Assembly: GCA_016292135.1 (NCBI GenBank)
Contig: JAEFAZ010000006.1
Span: 62,001 to 126,000, forward strand
Length of the DNA: 64,000 nucleotides
Direction of reading: 5' to 3'
Origin: Saccharofermentans sp.
Lineage (GTDB): Bacteria > Bacillota > Clostridia > Saccharofermentanales > Saccharofermentanaceae
Positions within the stretch are counted from its first letter, which is position 1. Each line of letters starts with the position of its first letter. This document shows positions 51,613 through 62,182 of this stretch, piece by piece. The position numbers and the translations under genes were made by a program. The notes beneath the pieces are model-generated. The model had not been told where the DNA came from. It was given only the letters and a program-made list of their open reading frames with translations, and did not search any database.

Positions 51613-53463
51613 TCAGGCGTCCTTCTTCTTTGCGGCTCTGTCCTTCATACGGAGCTCGGTGCTCAGGATCTTCTTTCTGAGTCTGATATTCTTGGGGGTT
51701 ACCTCGCAAAGCTCATCATCCTCAACAAATTCCAGGCACTGCTCAAGAGAAAGGTTCAAAGGAGGAGTAAGTCTCATCGCCTCGTCGCTTCCGGATGCAC
51801 GCATGTTGGTAACGTGCTTCTTCTTGCAGACGTTGACTGTAATGTCCTCGGGCTTCGGATTGATACCGACGATCATGCCCTCATAAACGGGTGTGCCGGC
51901 GCCGATCAGAAGCTGACCTCTGTCCTGTGCATTATAAAGTCCGTATGTGACCGCCTCACCGCTCTCGAATGCAACGAGCACTCCGTGGTTACGGGTCTCG
52001 ATCTCACCGACAAACGGCTCAAAGCCCGCGATCACGCTGTTCATTATACCATTGCCCTTAGTGTCGGTCAAAAACTCGGTCCTGTATCCGAGGAGTCCTC
52101 TCGAAGGGATGCGGAACTCAAGTCTCGTGTATCCTTTCTCGGGAGGGAGCATGTTTACGAGTTCTGCCTTACGGCGTCCGAGCTTCTCCATTACGGGTCC
52201 GACGAAGTCCTCGGGAACGTCGATCGTGAGGTCCTCGACAGGTTCGCAGAGAACGCCGTCGACTTCCTTCATGATGACCTTGGGCTTAGATACCTGGAAC
52301 TCGTATCCCTCACGGCGCATGGTCTCGATGAGGATGGAGATATGGAGCTCTCCTCTTCCCTTGACGACGAACGCCTCGGTGGTATCAGTCTCTTCGAGTC
52401 TCATGGAAACGTTGGTCTCGATCTCCTTGAAGAGCCTGTCTCTGATGTGTCTTGATGTTACGAACTTGCCGTCCTTGCCTGCGAAGGGGCTGTCGTTGAC
52501 GGAGAATGTCATCGCGATGGTAGGCTCGTCGATGTCAACGAAAGGAAGAGGCTCGGGGTCGGCATAATCACAGATCGTATCGCCGATGTTGATCTCGGGG
52601 ATACCTGCAACGCATACGATCTCACCGATGGAAGCTTCTGCTATCTCTTCCCTGCCGAGATCGTGGAATCTCATGAGCTTGACGATCCTTGCATTGCGGC
52701 GGGTCTCATCACCGTATGTCATGACCGCAACGGGGTCTCCCTGCTTGATGACGCCTCTTTCGATCCTTCCTACTGCTATCCTGCCGATATAGGGGTCGGA
52801 ATCGATGTTGGATACGAGGAGCTGGAGGGGTGCTTCCGGGTCTCCCTCAGGGCAGGGCGTGTTCTCTACGACTGCATTGAGGAGAGGCTCGAAGTCCTTG
52901 GCCTCGCCGGACTCGAAAAGCTTGAGGTCATCAGTTGCGATACATGTCTTGGCTGATGTGTAAACGATGGGGAATTCGAGCTGGTCTTCGTCAGCGCCGA
53001 GCTCGATGAAAAGATCCAGCACCATGTCGACGACCTGTACGGGTCTTGCGTCGGGACGGTCGATCTTGTTGATGCATACGATAGGCTTGAGCTTCATCTC
53101 GAGAGCCTTCCTCAGAACGAATCTCGTCTGGGGCATGGGACCGTCGAAAGCGTCTACTACGAGAAGAACGGCATCTACCATCTTGAGGACACGCTCGACC
53201 TCACCGCCGAAATCAGCGTGGCCGGGGGTGTCAACGATGTTGATCCTTGTTCCCTTGTAATCGATGGCAGTATTCTTTGCGAGGATCGTGATGCCTCTTT
53301 CCCTTTCGAGGTCATTGCTGTCCATGACCTGCTCAACGACCTGCTCGTTCTCACGGTAGATCCCTGCCTGCTTAAGCATGGAATCGACGATGGTCGTCTT
53401 TCCGTGGTCAACGTGGGCGATGATGGCTATATTCCTCATGTTTTCGATCTTTGTTACTGCCAT
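51613..53463 (-). CDS. typA: Translational GTPase TypA/BipA
   Basis: [70 protein letters not shown]. Confidence 0.96.
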   Translation of the reverse strand: MAVTKIENMRNIAIIAHVDHGKTTIVDSMLKQAGIYRENEQVVEQVMDSNDLERERGITILAKNTAIDYKGTRINIVDTPGHADFGGEVERVLKMVDAVLLVVDAFDGPMPQTRFVLRKALEMKLKPIVCINKIDRPDARPVQVVDMVLDLFIELGADEDQLEFPIVYTSAKTCIATDDLKLFESGEAKDFEPLLNAVVENTPCPEGDPEAPLQLLVSNIDSDPYIGRIAVGRIERGVIKQGDPVAVMTYGDETRRNARIVKLMRFHDLGREEIAEASIGEIVCVAGIPEINIGDTICDYADPEPLPFVDIDEPTIAMTFSVNDSPFAGKDGKFVTSRHIRDRLFKEIETNVSMRLEETDTTEAFVVKGRGELHISILIETMRREGYEFQVSKPKVIMKEVDGVLCEPVEDLTIDVPEDFVGPVMEKLGRRKAELVNMLPPEKGYTRLEFRIPSRGLLGYRTEFLTDTKGNGIMNSVIAGFEPFVGEIETRNHGVLVAFESGEAVTYGLYNAQDRGQLLIGAGTPVYEGMIVGINPKPEDITVNVCKKKHVTNMRASGSDEAMRLTPPLNLSLEQCLEFVEDDELCEVTPKNIRLRKKILSTELRMKDRAAKKKDA

Positions 53464-53605
53464 GGATGTTCTCCTCAAACTGTGCGTGTCTATTATCTGA
53501 TTTTTTGCCTTTATTATTTAACTACTAAGAGGCGTGCGTTTCCTCTCGCAATTTTCACAAAATTAGGGTTTTCTTTGGCTTATGTCCTTATTACACTCGC
53601 GCGCG

Positions 53606-54931
53606 TTACGAGGGCTCGTTCTTGTTGCGGAGATAGAGCCTGATGGGAACGCCTTCAAATCCGAAGTTGCGGCGGATCTGGTTTTCGATATAACGCTCGT
53701 AAGAAAAATGCGACAGTTCCTTGTCGTTGACGAAGAGCGCGAAGGTCGGAGGCTTGACCGCAACCTGTGTCCCGTAGTAGATCTTGAGGTGCTTGCCCTT
53801 GTCCTGAGGTGTCGGTACCTGCATGATGGCCTCGGCGAGCATGTCGTTGAAGACACCCGTGGTAAGGCGCTTGCTGCTGTTCTCGTTGACCTTGACGATC
53901 GTCTCGAAAAGCTTATCCACGCGCTGGGAGGTCTTGGCTGATATGAAGAGGATGGGGGCATAATCCATAAAGGCGAACTTGTCCCTTACGATCTTCTCCA
54001 TGCCCTCCAATGTACCGGTCTCCTTTTCGATCAGGTCCCACTTGTTGATGGCGATGATGCAGCCTTTGCCGGCATTGTGGGCGATGCCCGCAACCCTGGT
54101 GTCCTGCTCGGTTATGCCGACTGACGCATCGATCAGGACTATGCATACGTCTGCCCTGTCGACTGCCGCAAGGGCTCTGACCATGGAATATTTCTCTATC
54201 TCGTCCTCGATCCTGCCCTTCTTGCGCATGCCGGCAGTATCGACGATCGTAAACTTACCGTATTTATTCTCTATCTCGGAGTCTATCGAATCCCTCGTGG
54301 TACCCGCAATATCGGAAACGATGCTCCTGTCCTGTCCCAGCATGGTGTTGGAAAGGGAGGATTTGCCGGCATTCGGGCGTCCTATGAGAGCGACCCTGAC
54401 AGTACCGTCGTCTTCTTCATTTTCATTCTCTTCGGGGAAGTTTTCGAAAACCGCATCAAGCAGGTCTCCCAGACCCAGCCTGTGGGCTGCTGACACGGGG
54501 ATGACGGTATCCATTCCGAGATTATAGAATTCATAGAATTCCGGCGGCGGATCACCGACCTTATCGACCTTGTTGACCGCCAGGACGACCGGAGTCTGAG
54601 CCTTGCGGAGCATGACCGAGATATCCTCGTCAGCTGCCGTGACACCCGTCTTCAGGTCGCACATGAATACTATGACATCGGCTGTCTCGATGGCGATCTC
54701 AGCCTGAAGGCGCATGTTCTTCAGGATGATGTCGTCCGATTCGGGCTCGATACCGCCCGTATCGATCATGAGAAACTCGCGCTCACGCCATGTCGCCTGC
54801 GCGTATATCCTGTCCCGGGTGACGCCGGGAGTGTCATGGACTATGGATATCCTCTCGCCGTAGAGCGCATTAAAGAGGCTGGACTTGCCGACATTCGGGC
54901 GTCCTACGATCGCGACAACGGGTTTGCTCAT
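53606..54931 (-). CDS. der: Ribosome biogenesis GTPase Der (EngA)
   Basis: Two GTPase domains: AIVGRPNVGKSSLFN...DTPGVTRD and ALIGRPNAGKSSLSN...DIAGTTRDSID; KH-like C-terminus. Confidence 0.96.
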   Translation of the reverse strand: MSKPVVAIVGRPNVGKSSLFNALYGERISIVHDTPGVTRDRIYAQATWREREFLMIDTGGIEPESDDIILKNMRLQAEIAIETADVIVFMCDLKTGVTAADEDISVMLRKAQTPVVLAVNKVDKVGDPPPEFYEFYNLGMDTVIPVSAAHRLGLGDLLDAVFENFPEENENEEDDGTVRVALIGRPNAGKSSLSNTMLGQDRSIVSDIAGTTRDSIDSEIENKYGKFTIVDTAGMRKKGRIEDEIEKYSMVRALAAVDRADVCIVLIDASVGITEQDTRVAGIAHNAGKGCIIAINKWDLIEKETGTLEGMEKIVRDKFAFMDYAPILFISAKTSQRVDKLFETIVKVNENSSKRLTTGVFNDMLAEAIMQVPTPQDKGKHLKIYYGTQVAVKPPTFALFVNDKELSHFSYERYIENQIRRNFGFEGVPIRLYLRNKNEPS

Positions 54932-54961
54932 AGCTTTGCCTTCCTTCCGATGTTCTTTCAA

Positions 54962-54996
54962 CAAAAAAGGCAGCACCTTATGCCAGGAACTGCCTC
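54962..54996 (-). terminator. Hairpin terminator downstream of rpmF
   Basis: Minus AGGCAGTTCCTGGCATAAGGTGCTGCCTTTTTTG. Confidence 0.7.
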
Positions 54997-55018
54997 ACTT
55001 GTAGTCATTATCTTAAGA

Positions 55019-55204
55019 TCAGATCTCTTCGCCGACTTTAAGCACCTGCTTGCCGTCCAGATATCCGCAATTCTTGCAGGCCACACGGCGAAGCATCTTG
55101 GCGTGACACTGGGGGCATTCTACAAAATTCGGCATGATAAGCTTCCAGTTGCTCTTGTGGCTTCCTGTCCTGGCCTTGGACCATTTACGCTTGGGATGTG
55201 CCAT
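55019..55204 (-). CDS. rpmF: 50S ribosomal protein L32
   Basis: MAHPKRKWSKARTGSHKSNWKLIMPNFVECPQCHAKMLRRVACKNCGYL, four-Cys form. Confidence 0.93.
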   Translation of the reverse strand: MAHPKRKWSKARTGSHKSNWKLIMPNFVECPQCHAKMLRRVACKNCGYLDGKQVLKVGEEI

Positions 55205-55287
55205 ATATCTTCACCTCCGTATATAATCGTTATTTTATAATCATCAAAATATTGCCGCCCGAAAATGGCGTGCTTTGGAATAATACA

Positions 55288-55683
55288 TTAATTCTTTGAG
55301 TTTTGCAAGAGCCTTTTGACAGAAAAAAGATTTTTTTGTCCGTCTATCTCGTAACTGATCTCCAGAGCAGGGCTCATAAGTGTCGGAAGATTGACATAAT
55401 GGGTCTTTATGACCATGTCTATATCCCCGTACGGAGTCTTATAGACTGTAGCAGTCTCCCTGCCCGGCTCAAAAGCCAGAACGGCGGCGATATCGCCTTT
55501 CCTCCTGGAAACGGTGCGTCCCGTGGACTTGTCGCAGCTTACTTCGAAAACGACCTTGTCGGAATCCTCACCCTTCTCGGTCCAGTTCATGGTGATGAAC
55601 TTGTCATCTTCCTCATAAGTTCCGGGGCATGTGTATGCCTTATCAGCCGTACCCGACTTTATCTCGAACAGACATCTATCCAT
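55288..55683 (-). CDS. DUF1934 domain protein
   Basis: GTYEEDDKFITMNWTEKG...ATVYKTPYGDIDMVIKTHYVN...ALEISYEIDG. Confidence 0.75.
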   Translation of the reverse strand: MDRCLFEIKSGTADKAYTCPGTYEEDDKFITMNWTEKGEDSDKVVFEVSCDKSTGRTVSRRKGDIAAVLAFEPGRETATVYKTPYGDIDMVIKTHYVNLPTLMSPALEISYEIDGQKNLFSVKRLLQNSKN

Positions 55684-55686
55684 GGA

Positions 55687-56541
55687 TCAGACCTCGTACC
55701 TGTCGGTAGTGACATGAAGGGTTCCCGAAGGAAGACCCTGTCCGAGAAAGGGCGATGCCACCTGCTCGAACATGGCAGGATCATCGCTCGTGTAGAACTT
55801 GCGCACAGGATCTGTCTCATCCGATCCCAGAAGGTTCTTCTCCAGTATATCCTTGACGGTACCCGCGACTGCGACACCGGTATTGATCAGCTTTACATCA
55901 GGTCCCATGACCTCGCCGATGACTTTCGCGAGGAGGGGATAATGGGTGCAGCCCAGGACAAGGGTATCGATCCCTTCTGCCTTAAGAGGCTCCAGGTATT
56001 CCCCGGCGGTCATCCTTGCGATCTCGTTATCCCACCAGCCTTCTTCGGCGAGAGATACGAACATCGGGCAGGCCTTCTGGAAGATCTTAATATCCTTAAG
56101 GGCTTCCGCATTGATGCCCTCATCAGCAAGATCCTTCGCCCTTGCCGTTATTGCATCCTTATAAACGCCGGTGCCTACGGTGGCGCCCGTTGCGATTATT
56201 CCAATCCGGCCGTTCTTTGTCGCCCTGCATGCGGCATCCGCACCGGGGGTTATTACTTCGACCACCGGGACCTTGGCATGCTTTGCAACTTCCTCGTATG
56301 CATATGCGCTCGCCGTATTGCAGGCGATAACGATCATCTTGACGTCGAATGTCTCAAGGAACTTGAGATTCTGAAGCGAATATTTCCTGACTGTGGAAGC
56401 GGATTTGGTTCCGTAGGGCGTGCGGCTGTTGTCACCGAAATATATGGTCCCCTCCGAAGGCGTGGCGCGCCAGATCTCCCGGAGGACCGTAAGTCCGCCG
56501 ATACCTGAATCAAATACGCCTATAGGTCTTTTATCTGCCAT
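55687..56541 (-). CDS. murI: Glutamate racemase
   Basis: IGVFDSGIGGLTVLREI; YFGDNSRTPYGTKS; IACNTASAYAYE; LVLGCTHYPLL. Confidence 0.96.
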   Translation of the reverse strand: MADKRPIGVFDSGIGGLTVLREIWRATPSEGTIYFGDNSRTPYGTKSASTVRKYSLQNLKFLETFDVKMIVIACNTASAYAYEEVAKHAKVPVVEVITPGADAACRATKNGRIGIIATGATVGTGVYKDAITARAKDLADEGINAEALKDIKIFQKACPMFVSLAEEGWWDNEIARMTAGEYLEPLKAEGIDTLVLGCTHYPLLAKVIGEVMGPDVKLINTGVAVAGTVKDILEKNLLGSDETDPVRKFYTSDDPAMFEQVASPFLGQGLPSGTLHVTTDRYEV

Positions 56542-56585
56542 TTCTTTCCTTTGTCCCTTCCTGTCCGGGTCTGTCTAATTATACA

Positions 56586-57551
56586 CTATCTCGTGAATTT
56601 AACCGCAAAGTCGGGATCTGCGTTAAATTTCCTGCCCGAAAGTTCGGAGCATCTGCTGCTCCTGTCGATCTTCCCGAAGGTCAGTGATGTTGCGAAAAGC
56701 TGCTGGTAACGGACCTTGCCGCCGTCAGGAGCCTTGATCTGTCTCATGATCTGTCCCTTGCCGTAGTTGCCGTCGCCTGCCACGGGACAGCCGATATAAG
56801 CCATCTGGGCCCTGATCTGGTGGGTCCTTCCCGTCACGAGTTCGACCTCTATATCCGACAGGGGACCTGCGGGGCTGTCGTAAACATCGATGACGCGGTA
56901 AAGGGTTACAGCCTTCTGGGACTTGGGCGTCTTATTGTCGTGGACGTAGACCCTGCCGTCAGGAGCTTTCTCCATATAGGATTCCAGACAGTTCATGACC
57001 GTTCCGTCGAAGCATCTTATCTCATATCCTTCCGTGGGAACTCCCAGCACAAGGGCGCGGTAACGCTTGTGCGCATTATCGCTCTTAAGCAGTGTCAGGG
57101 CATCTTCCAGAGTCTTCTTGTCCTTGGCGCACATGAGAAGGCCTCCGGTATTCATGTCCAGACGGTGGCAGAGGGCAAGATCCGGGCAGGCAAAATCCTT
57201 CCTGAGCTCATCTATCAGGGTGGATCCTTTTATCCCGGCACCCGGGTGCACGGCTATGCCCTGGGCTTTGTTGACGATAAGGATGCGGTCAGAATCGTAG
57301 ACCACTTCATAATCCTTTTCTTTCTTTGCCTGAGGCTGACTCTCTTTGCCGAAAGCGGAATCGGGAAGCCATACTTCGACAGTCTGGCCTTCGGCGACTT
57401 CCATATCCGAAGATATCTTTTTGCCGTCGATCCTTATGTCCTTCTTCTTAAGCGCTTTATAAACATCGGACGAGCTCAGGCCGAAGCGGTCCCGGCACAA
57501 AGCCACGACTCTTCTTCCCGAATCACTGGAACTGCTAACAAAACTTCTCAT
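56586..57551 (-). CDS. RluA-family 23S rRNA pseudouridine synthase
   Basis: S4-like N-terminus; LCHRLDMNTGGLLMCAKD; VTGRTHQIRAQMAYIGCPVAGDGNYG. Confidence 0.93.
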   Translation of the reverse strand: MRSFVSSSSDSGRRVVALCRDRFGLSSSDVYKALKKKDIRIDGKKISSDMEVAEGQTVEVWLPDSAFGKESQPQAKKEKDYEVVYDSDRILIVNKAQGIAVHPGAGIKGSTLIDELRKDFACPDLALCHRLDMNTGGLLMCAKDKKTLEDALTLLKSDNAHKRYRALVLGVPTEGYEIRCFDGTVMNCLESYMEKAPDGRVYVHDNKTPKSQKAVTLYRVIDVYDSPAGPLSDIEVELVTGRTHQIRAQMAYIGCPVAGDGNYGKGQIMRQIKAPDGGKVRYQQLFATSLTFGKIDRSSRCSELSGRKFNADPDFAVKFTR

Positions 57552-57574
57552 GAACTTATCTCTTTCAGGATTAT

Positions 57575-58939
57575 CTAGCGGATAACTATTTTAGCATGAC
57601 TTTCCTTATATTCGGGATATGACATCGTGTCATATGCAAGATCTTTGTAGATCTTCCGGAAAGCATCGCCCGCCCTCCTGGTCTCAGGGGCATTGGGATC
57701 GCAGTATTCGTCAGTTATCCCGAACTGGGGAGACAGTTCGACCGTATGCATTGCCGGGATACCGTCCCTCTTCATCTCATCCGTAACAAAAGAATATTCA
57801 TATACCCAAAGATGTCCTTTGTAGTTGGAGGCAATGTCCATGATGTGATCCCGGTAGAGTTCATCAGTCATGGCGGATACCAGGCGCTGCCTGTATGTGC
57901 CCTGCATGTCTTTCTTCGGCTTGACCTTGAGGAGCCATGACAGGAAAGGCATCAGGGGATCGGAAAAGGCCCTGGTGAACATATATGCATCTTCGGAATT
58001 GTTCCCGATGACTATCTTTATGTCTTTGTCCCTGACAGCCTCGACAGGCATCTTCTTCAGGAGTTCGCCGTCGATGACGGGGGAATAAGGGCAGGTCATT
58101 ATGCCCTTCTGGTAGAAGAGCTTCTTCATGCGGTTGCAGCCGTCTATCACCTCATCCCGGGTCAGGGAGAATATGCTCTTTGCATCATCAGGATCAGCGC
58201 CCATGAATTTCAACGATCTCCTGCAGATCTTTGCTGCCTCCTCCGGAGACCAGAAGTGACCCGCGTTAGGAGACTGCATGAAGGCTTTGGTAAACAATCC
58301 TTCGGCCTCTTTGCAGCCTGCGAGCGCAAGGATCGCCGCAGCTCCGGCAGACTGGCCTGCACACATTATGTTGCCGGGGTCGCCGCCGAATGCCCCGATG
58401 TTTTCTTTGACAAACTTTAAGGCAGCGATCTGGTCGTAAAGGCCTATATCGGAATCGAACCTTTCAGGGTCGAGACCGTGAAGATACATAAAGCCGTATG
58501 CGTTAAGACGGTAGTTAAATGTAACGACGATGGACCTGGTCTGTTTTGCGAAAAAGGACATCTCCCATACAAGATCGTCCCTGTTTTCATCTTCAAGGCC
58601 GGAACCGCCGGTGTTGTAGGATCCGCCGTAAAACCAGACTATGACCGGAAATTCATCTTTGCCGTCCGGCCCTTCCTTTGGAATAAATATATTAAGGTAG
58701 AGGCAGTCCTCGTCCATGCAGGCGATATTGCGGTGTCCCCTGATCTGGACCGGATTGGCCTTGCCCCTTATGGCATCGTATGTTCCGCCGCCGAATTCAT
58801 AAGGAAGGGGCCTTCTGAAAGCAAGGTCTCCGACAGGCGCCTTTGCGAAAGGGATCCCGAGGAACTGATAACAGCCGTCCCTGTCGATACCCCTGAAGGA
58901 AACTGACTTCGCGTCGACCCTTATGTTTTCGGTATCCAT
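57575..58939 (-). CDS. Type-B carboxylesterase
   Basis: FRGIPFA-like QFLGIPFAKAPVGDLAFRRP; EDCLYLNIFIP; GGSYNTGGS; nucleophile CAGQSAGAAAI. Confidence 0.9.
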   Translation of the reverse strand: MDTENIRVDAKSVSFRGIDRDGCYQFLGIPFAKAPVGDLAFRRPLPYEFGGGTYDAIRGKANPVQIRGHRNIACMDEDCLYLNIFIPKEGPDGKDEFPVIVWFYGGSYNTGGSGLEDENRDDLVWEMSFFAKQTRSIVVTFNYRLNAYGFMYLHGLDPERFDSDIGLYDQIAALKFVKENIGAFGGDPGNIMCAGQSAGAAAILALAGCKEAEGLFTKAFMQSPNAGHFWSPEEAAKICRRSLKFMGADPDDAKSIFSLTRDEVIDGCNRMKKLFYQKGIMTCPYSPVIDGELLKKMPVEAVRDKDIKIVIGNNSEDAYMFTRAFSDPLMPFLSWLLKVKPKKDMQGTYRQRLVSAMTDELYRDHIMDIASNYKGHLWVYEYSFVTDEMKRDGIPAMHTVELSPQFGITDEYCDPNAPETRRAGDAFRKIYKDLAYDTMSYPEYKESHAKIVIR

Positions 58940-58940
58940 C

Positions 58941-61900
58941 TTATACCTCGATATCATCATCAAAAGGCTTGATCTCACCCTTTTCGACCAGACTCAGGAA
59001 TGCATCGACGACATCTTCTGTAAGCTGGGTGCCCTTAGCTTCCTTCATGATCCCCATGACTTTCTTGATGGGCATATGCTTCCTGTATGGCCTGTCTGAA
59101 TACATCGCGTCAAATGTATCAGCTACGGCGATGATCTGGGCAACTCTCGGGATCTCATATCCCTTAAGACCCTTGGGATAGCCCTTGCCGTCGGGGCGCT
59201 CGTGGTGGCAGCCCGCACCGGTCGCAAGCTCGGGCATAATGCTGATGTCCTTAAGCGCGTCATAACCCTTGGTGCTGTGGGATTTGATGATCTCATATTC
59301 CTCATCGTTGAGCTTGCTGTCCTTGTTGAGGACTTCCGGCGGGATACCGATCTTGCCGATATCGTGGAGAAGGGCGATGTTGTAGTTCTTTTCGACCGTA
59401 TCCTCATCGTAACCGAGCTCGCGGGTCAGAAGGGCCGTGAACTGGGCAACACGTGTGGAGTGACCGTTGGTATAACGGTCCTTCATATCGATCATCTTGG
59501 CGAAGGCCTCGACCATCTCACGGATGAGGATCCTCTGTTCTTTCTCTTTTTCCTGGAGTTTACGGGTCTTGTAATTGGCGAAAAGCTCAACGCCCATAAG
59601 GATCAGTAACAGGGCCAGAGCAACGATAAGGAAACGGACCCAGGTCTCTTCGAGCAAGGTTTTTTCCTTTTCTATCATGAAAGTATCCTGTCTGTTGGAC
59701 AGGTCCCTGGGATCGTTGATCCTGATATCAAAGGTATATCTTCCGCCCCTTAAGTTCGTGTAATCGATCGGGACAAGTTCGGTCCTCTTCAGAGTAGTCT
59801 CCGTCCTGTCAACTCCCTCCAGCTTGTAACTGACATAAGGGTTCATGAGAGAATAGGTATAGATATTGAGAGGTATGGAGACCTTGTTCGTGTCAGCCGG
59901 CACCGTGTAAACACCGTCCTTGCCTGGCAATACCTTCTCTCCGTCAGCAAGGATATAGGGGATCGAGACCTTGAAGTCGCCAACGCTCATGTATTCCTTG
60001 TTGATATTGATCTTGGATATGCCCGTCAGACCTGAAAGATAAAGATCACCTTCATCAGTAAGTGCCGAGTAGGAATTCGAATTCGGCAGATTCTGCAGGC
60101 CGTTATCACTTCCGTAGAAGAGAGCGTTAATGTCTCCGCCGTCAAGAAGGTCATCCGCCTTGGCAACATAAAGACCGTTGCTCGCCACGACCCAGAGTTC
60201 ATCGAGAGTATTCTCGTAAACGTCAAAGTTATTGGAATAAGGGAACCGGTCAAGGACGGTGATCTTGTGGTCCTCCGTCATGTAAGCCAGTGAATTACTG
60301 GTGATTATCCATACGATGGGACGGGAGTTGTCTTTCCTGATCCTCAGGATTATCTCGGAGCTCAAGCCGTCCTCTATCCCTATCGGGACGATCTTATCGT
60401 CTTTAAGACAGAATATGCCGCCGCCGTCCGTTCCGATGAGGAACTCTCCGTCAGCGAACTCACAGCAGGTAAGGATCTCAGTATTCTTTATGCCGTCGGC
60501 CTCATCATAGACTCTGGTTATCTTGCCGTCTTCCATGATGGCAACACCGCCCCTGCAGCAGATGATGTATTTTCCGGGGCTTATCTCATCTATCGTCCTT
60601 ATACGGTCAGACGGCAGCCCGTCATCCTTGGTGAAATATGTTACGCTTTCATCCTTGAACCTGACCAGGCCGTAATCTTCGTTGAAGGTACATATCCAGA
60701 GGTTTCCTTCAGAGTCCTCCGAAATGCTCCTGATCCTGCAATCTGACAGCATGTCGATCAGGTTCCTGTCAGCCTTGTCAGTGGTCCCCTTACGGATGAG
60801 TTCCTTTACGGGAATATATTTCAGGGATTGCCCGTTCGACAGGACCCTTATACCGTTGGTATTCGTACCGACGAAAAGTTTGCCGTTATAGATACATGTC
60901 GAATTAACGACTTCTTCTTTCAGGCGGTACTGCCAGTAGATATCCGTAAACGAATTCGGAACGATCTTCATAACGCCCTGCTTGGATGAAGCGAGCCAGA
61001 GGTTGCCGAGATAATCGGAACAGATCTTTTCCACGGATTCGTTCATGGGAGTATTCTTAACGGCACGGTATCTTTCGTCCTCCAAATAGCCGAAACCGTC
61101 GTTTCCGCATATCCAGATCTTGCCTCCCACATTGCCCATGTAATTAACATATCTGAGATTCCATGTGGGGATCTCACCGGTTTTCTTGAATCCCTCGTCA
61201 TCCAGCTCCACATGGAAGATCACTTCACCTTCGGTTCCTATATAAAACTGAGCCGGATCGGCGGGATCCTGGATCACTGCTCTGATCTGTTCATCCACGA
61301 TATTGGATACGTCATAGTAGTTTAAAAGCCTGCAGTCCCTGACCGTAAAAACGGCATCATCCAGGGTAACTCCGTAGATCAGGCCGTCTGTGCCGGTCTT
61401 GATCGAGCGGACATATGCATTCTCAAGCCTGGAGGATTCCACCGTATGGAGTTCAAGATCCGTATCTATGTAATAAAGGCCTTCGGTAGTTGCGAGATAT
61501 ATATTTCCTTCGTGATCTTCAGTTATATCACGGACTGAGAGCGACTTAAGCCCGTCATCCCTGTTAAACAACGTGAATTCCCAGTCTATCAGGACTGCCG
61601 CTCCCGAATCGTTCGTTCCGACCCAAAGGCGCCCCTTGGAATCCTCATAAAGGGAGATAACACTTGCTATGGACGAATTGCCTTCGATCCTGCTGAAATC
61701 ATTTCCGTCGTAACGGATAAGTCCGCTGTAACCGCCTATCCATACCGAACCTTCGCTCGTGACCAGCACCGAATTGGCTTCGGAGGTCGGAAGGCCCGAA
61801 CCGATATCATAAAGGATGGCGGAATAACCGTTTCCGTCATCAGTCGGGTTAACTATCTGCGGATCTTTTCGGGATAAGGCATCATCAGAGGCATTAACAA

Positions 61901-62030
61901 AGGATCTGCTGCCTGCCGAAAGCAATATGGCGAACGCGGATATAAAGGCAACGGCCAATACGGTCAACGTAAATGCCGCGCAACCTTGAAAGCGCTTAGA
62001 TCTGCCGTTAAGGGCTTTTATGCTGTTCAT
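58941..62030 (-). CDS. Beta-propeller (reg_prop) / Y_Y_Y sensor with TM and HD-GYP output domain
   Basis: Repeated WVGTNDSGAAVLIDWEFTLFNRDDGLKSLSVRDITEDHEGNIYLATTEGL units; KLEGVDRTETTLKRTELVPIDYTNLRGGRYTFDIRI; LLHDIGKIGIPPEVL and HHERPDGKGYPKGL. Confidence 0.92.
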   Translation of the reverse strand: MNSIKALNGRSKRFQGCAAFTLTVLAVAFISAFAILLSAGSRSFVNASDDALSRKDPQIVNPTDDGNGYSAILYDIGSGLPTSEANSVLVTSEGSVWIGGYSGLIRYDGNDFSRIEGNSSIASVISLYEDSKGRLWVGTNDSGAAVLIDWEFTLFNRDDGLKSLSVRDITEDHEGNIYLATTEGLYYIDTDLELHTVESSRLENAYVRSIKTGTDGLIYGVTLDDAVFTVRDCRLLNYYDVSNIVDEQIRAVIQDPADPAQFYIGTEGEVIFHVELDDEGFKKTGEIPTWNLRYVNYMGNVGGKIWICGNDGFGYLEDERYRAVKNTPMNESVEKICSDYLGNLWLASSKQGVMKIVPNSFTDIYWQYRLKEEVVNSTCIYNGKLFVGTNTNGIRVLSNGQSLKYIPVKELIRKGTTDKADRNLIDMLSDCRIRSISEDSEGNLWICTFNEDYGLVRFKDESVTYFTKDDGLPSDRIRTIDEISPGKYIICCRGGVAIMEDGKITRVYDEADGIKNTEILTCCEFADGEFLIGTDGGGIFCLKDDKIVPIGIEDGLSSEIILRIRKDNSRPIVWIITSNSLAYMTEDHKITVLDRFPYSNNFDVYENTLDELWVVASNGLYVAKADDLLDGGDINALFYGSDNGLQNLPNSNSYSALTDEGDLYLSGLTGISKININKEYMSVGDFKVSIPYILADGEKVLPGKDGVYTVPADTNKVSIPLNIYTYSLMNPYVSYKLEGVDRTETTLKRTELVPIDYTNLRGGRYTFDIRINDPRDLSNRQDTFMIEKEKTLLEETWVRFLIVALALLLILMGVELFANYKTRKLQEKEKEQRILIREMVEAFAKMIDMKDRYTNGHSTRVAQFTALLTRELGYDEDTVEKNYNIALLHDIGKIGIPPEVLNKDSKLNDEEYEIIKSHSTKGYDALKDISIMPELATGAGCHHERPDGKGYPKGLKGYEIPRVAQIIAVADTFDAMYSDRPYRKHMPIKKVMGIMKEAKGTQLTEDVVDAFLSLVEKGEIKPFDDDIEV

Positions 62031-62182
62031 ACCTCTGTCCTTCTCTTATGCGGTCCTATTGTCCGGTCAAGCCAGATAAGCCGAACAAACAGGTATCGTC
62101 AGACCTCCTCTGAAGGAACCTTTTCACCCTTCTTCTATTATACCCGAAAAAGGAATATAACAGAAATCCTAAATCCTGAGGA

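Noticed and set aside
55303-56508. + strand 401-aa ORF
   Set aside because: Antisense to murI and the DUF1934 gene.
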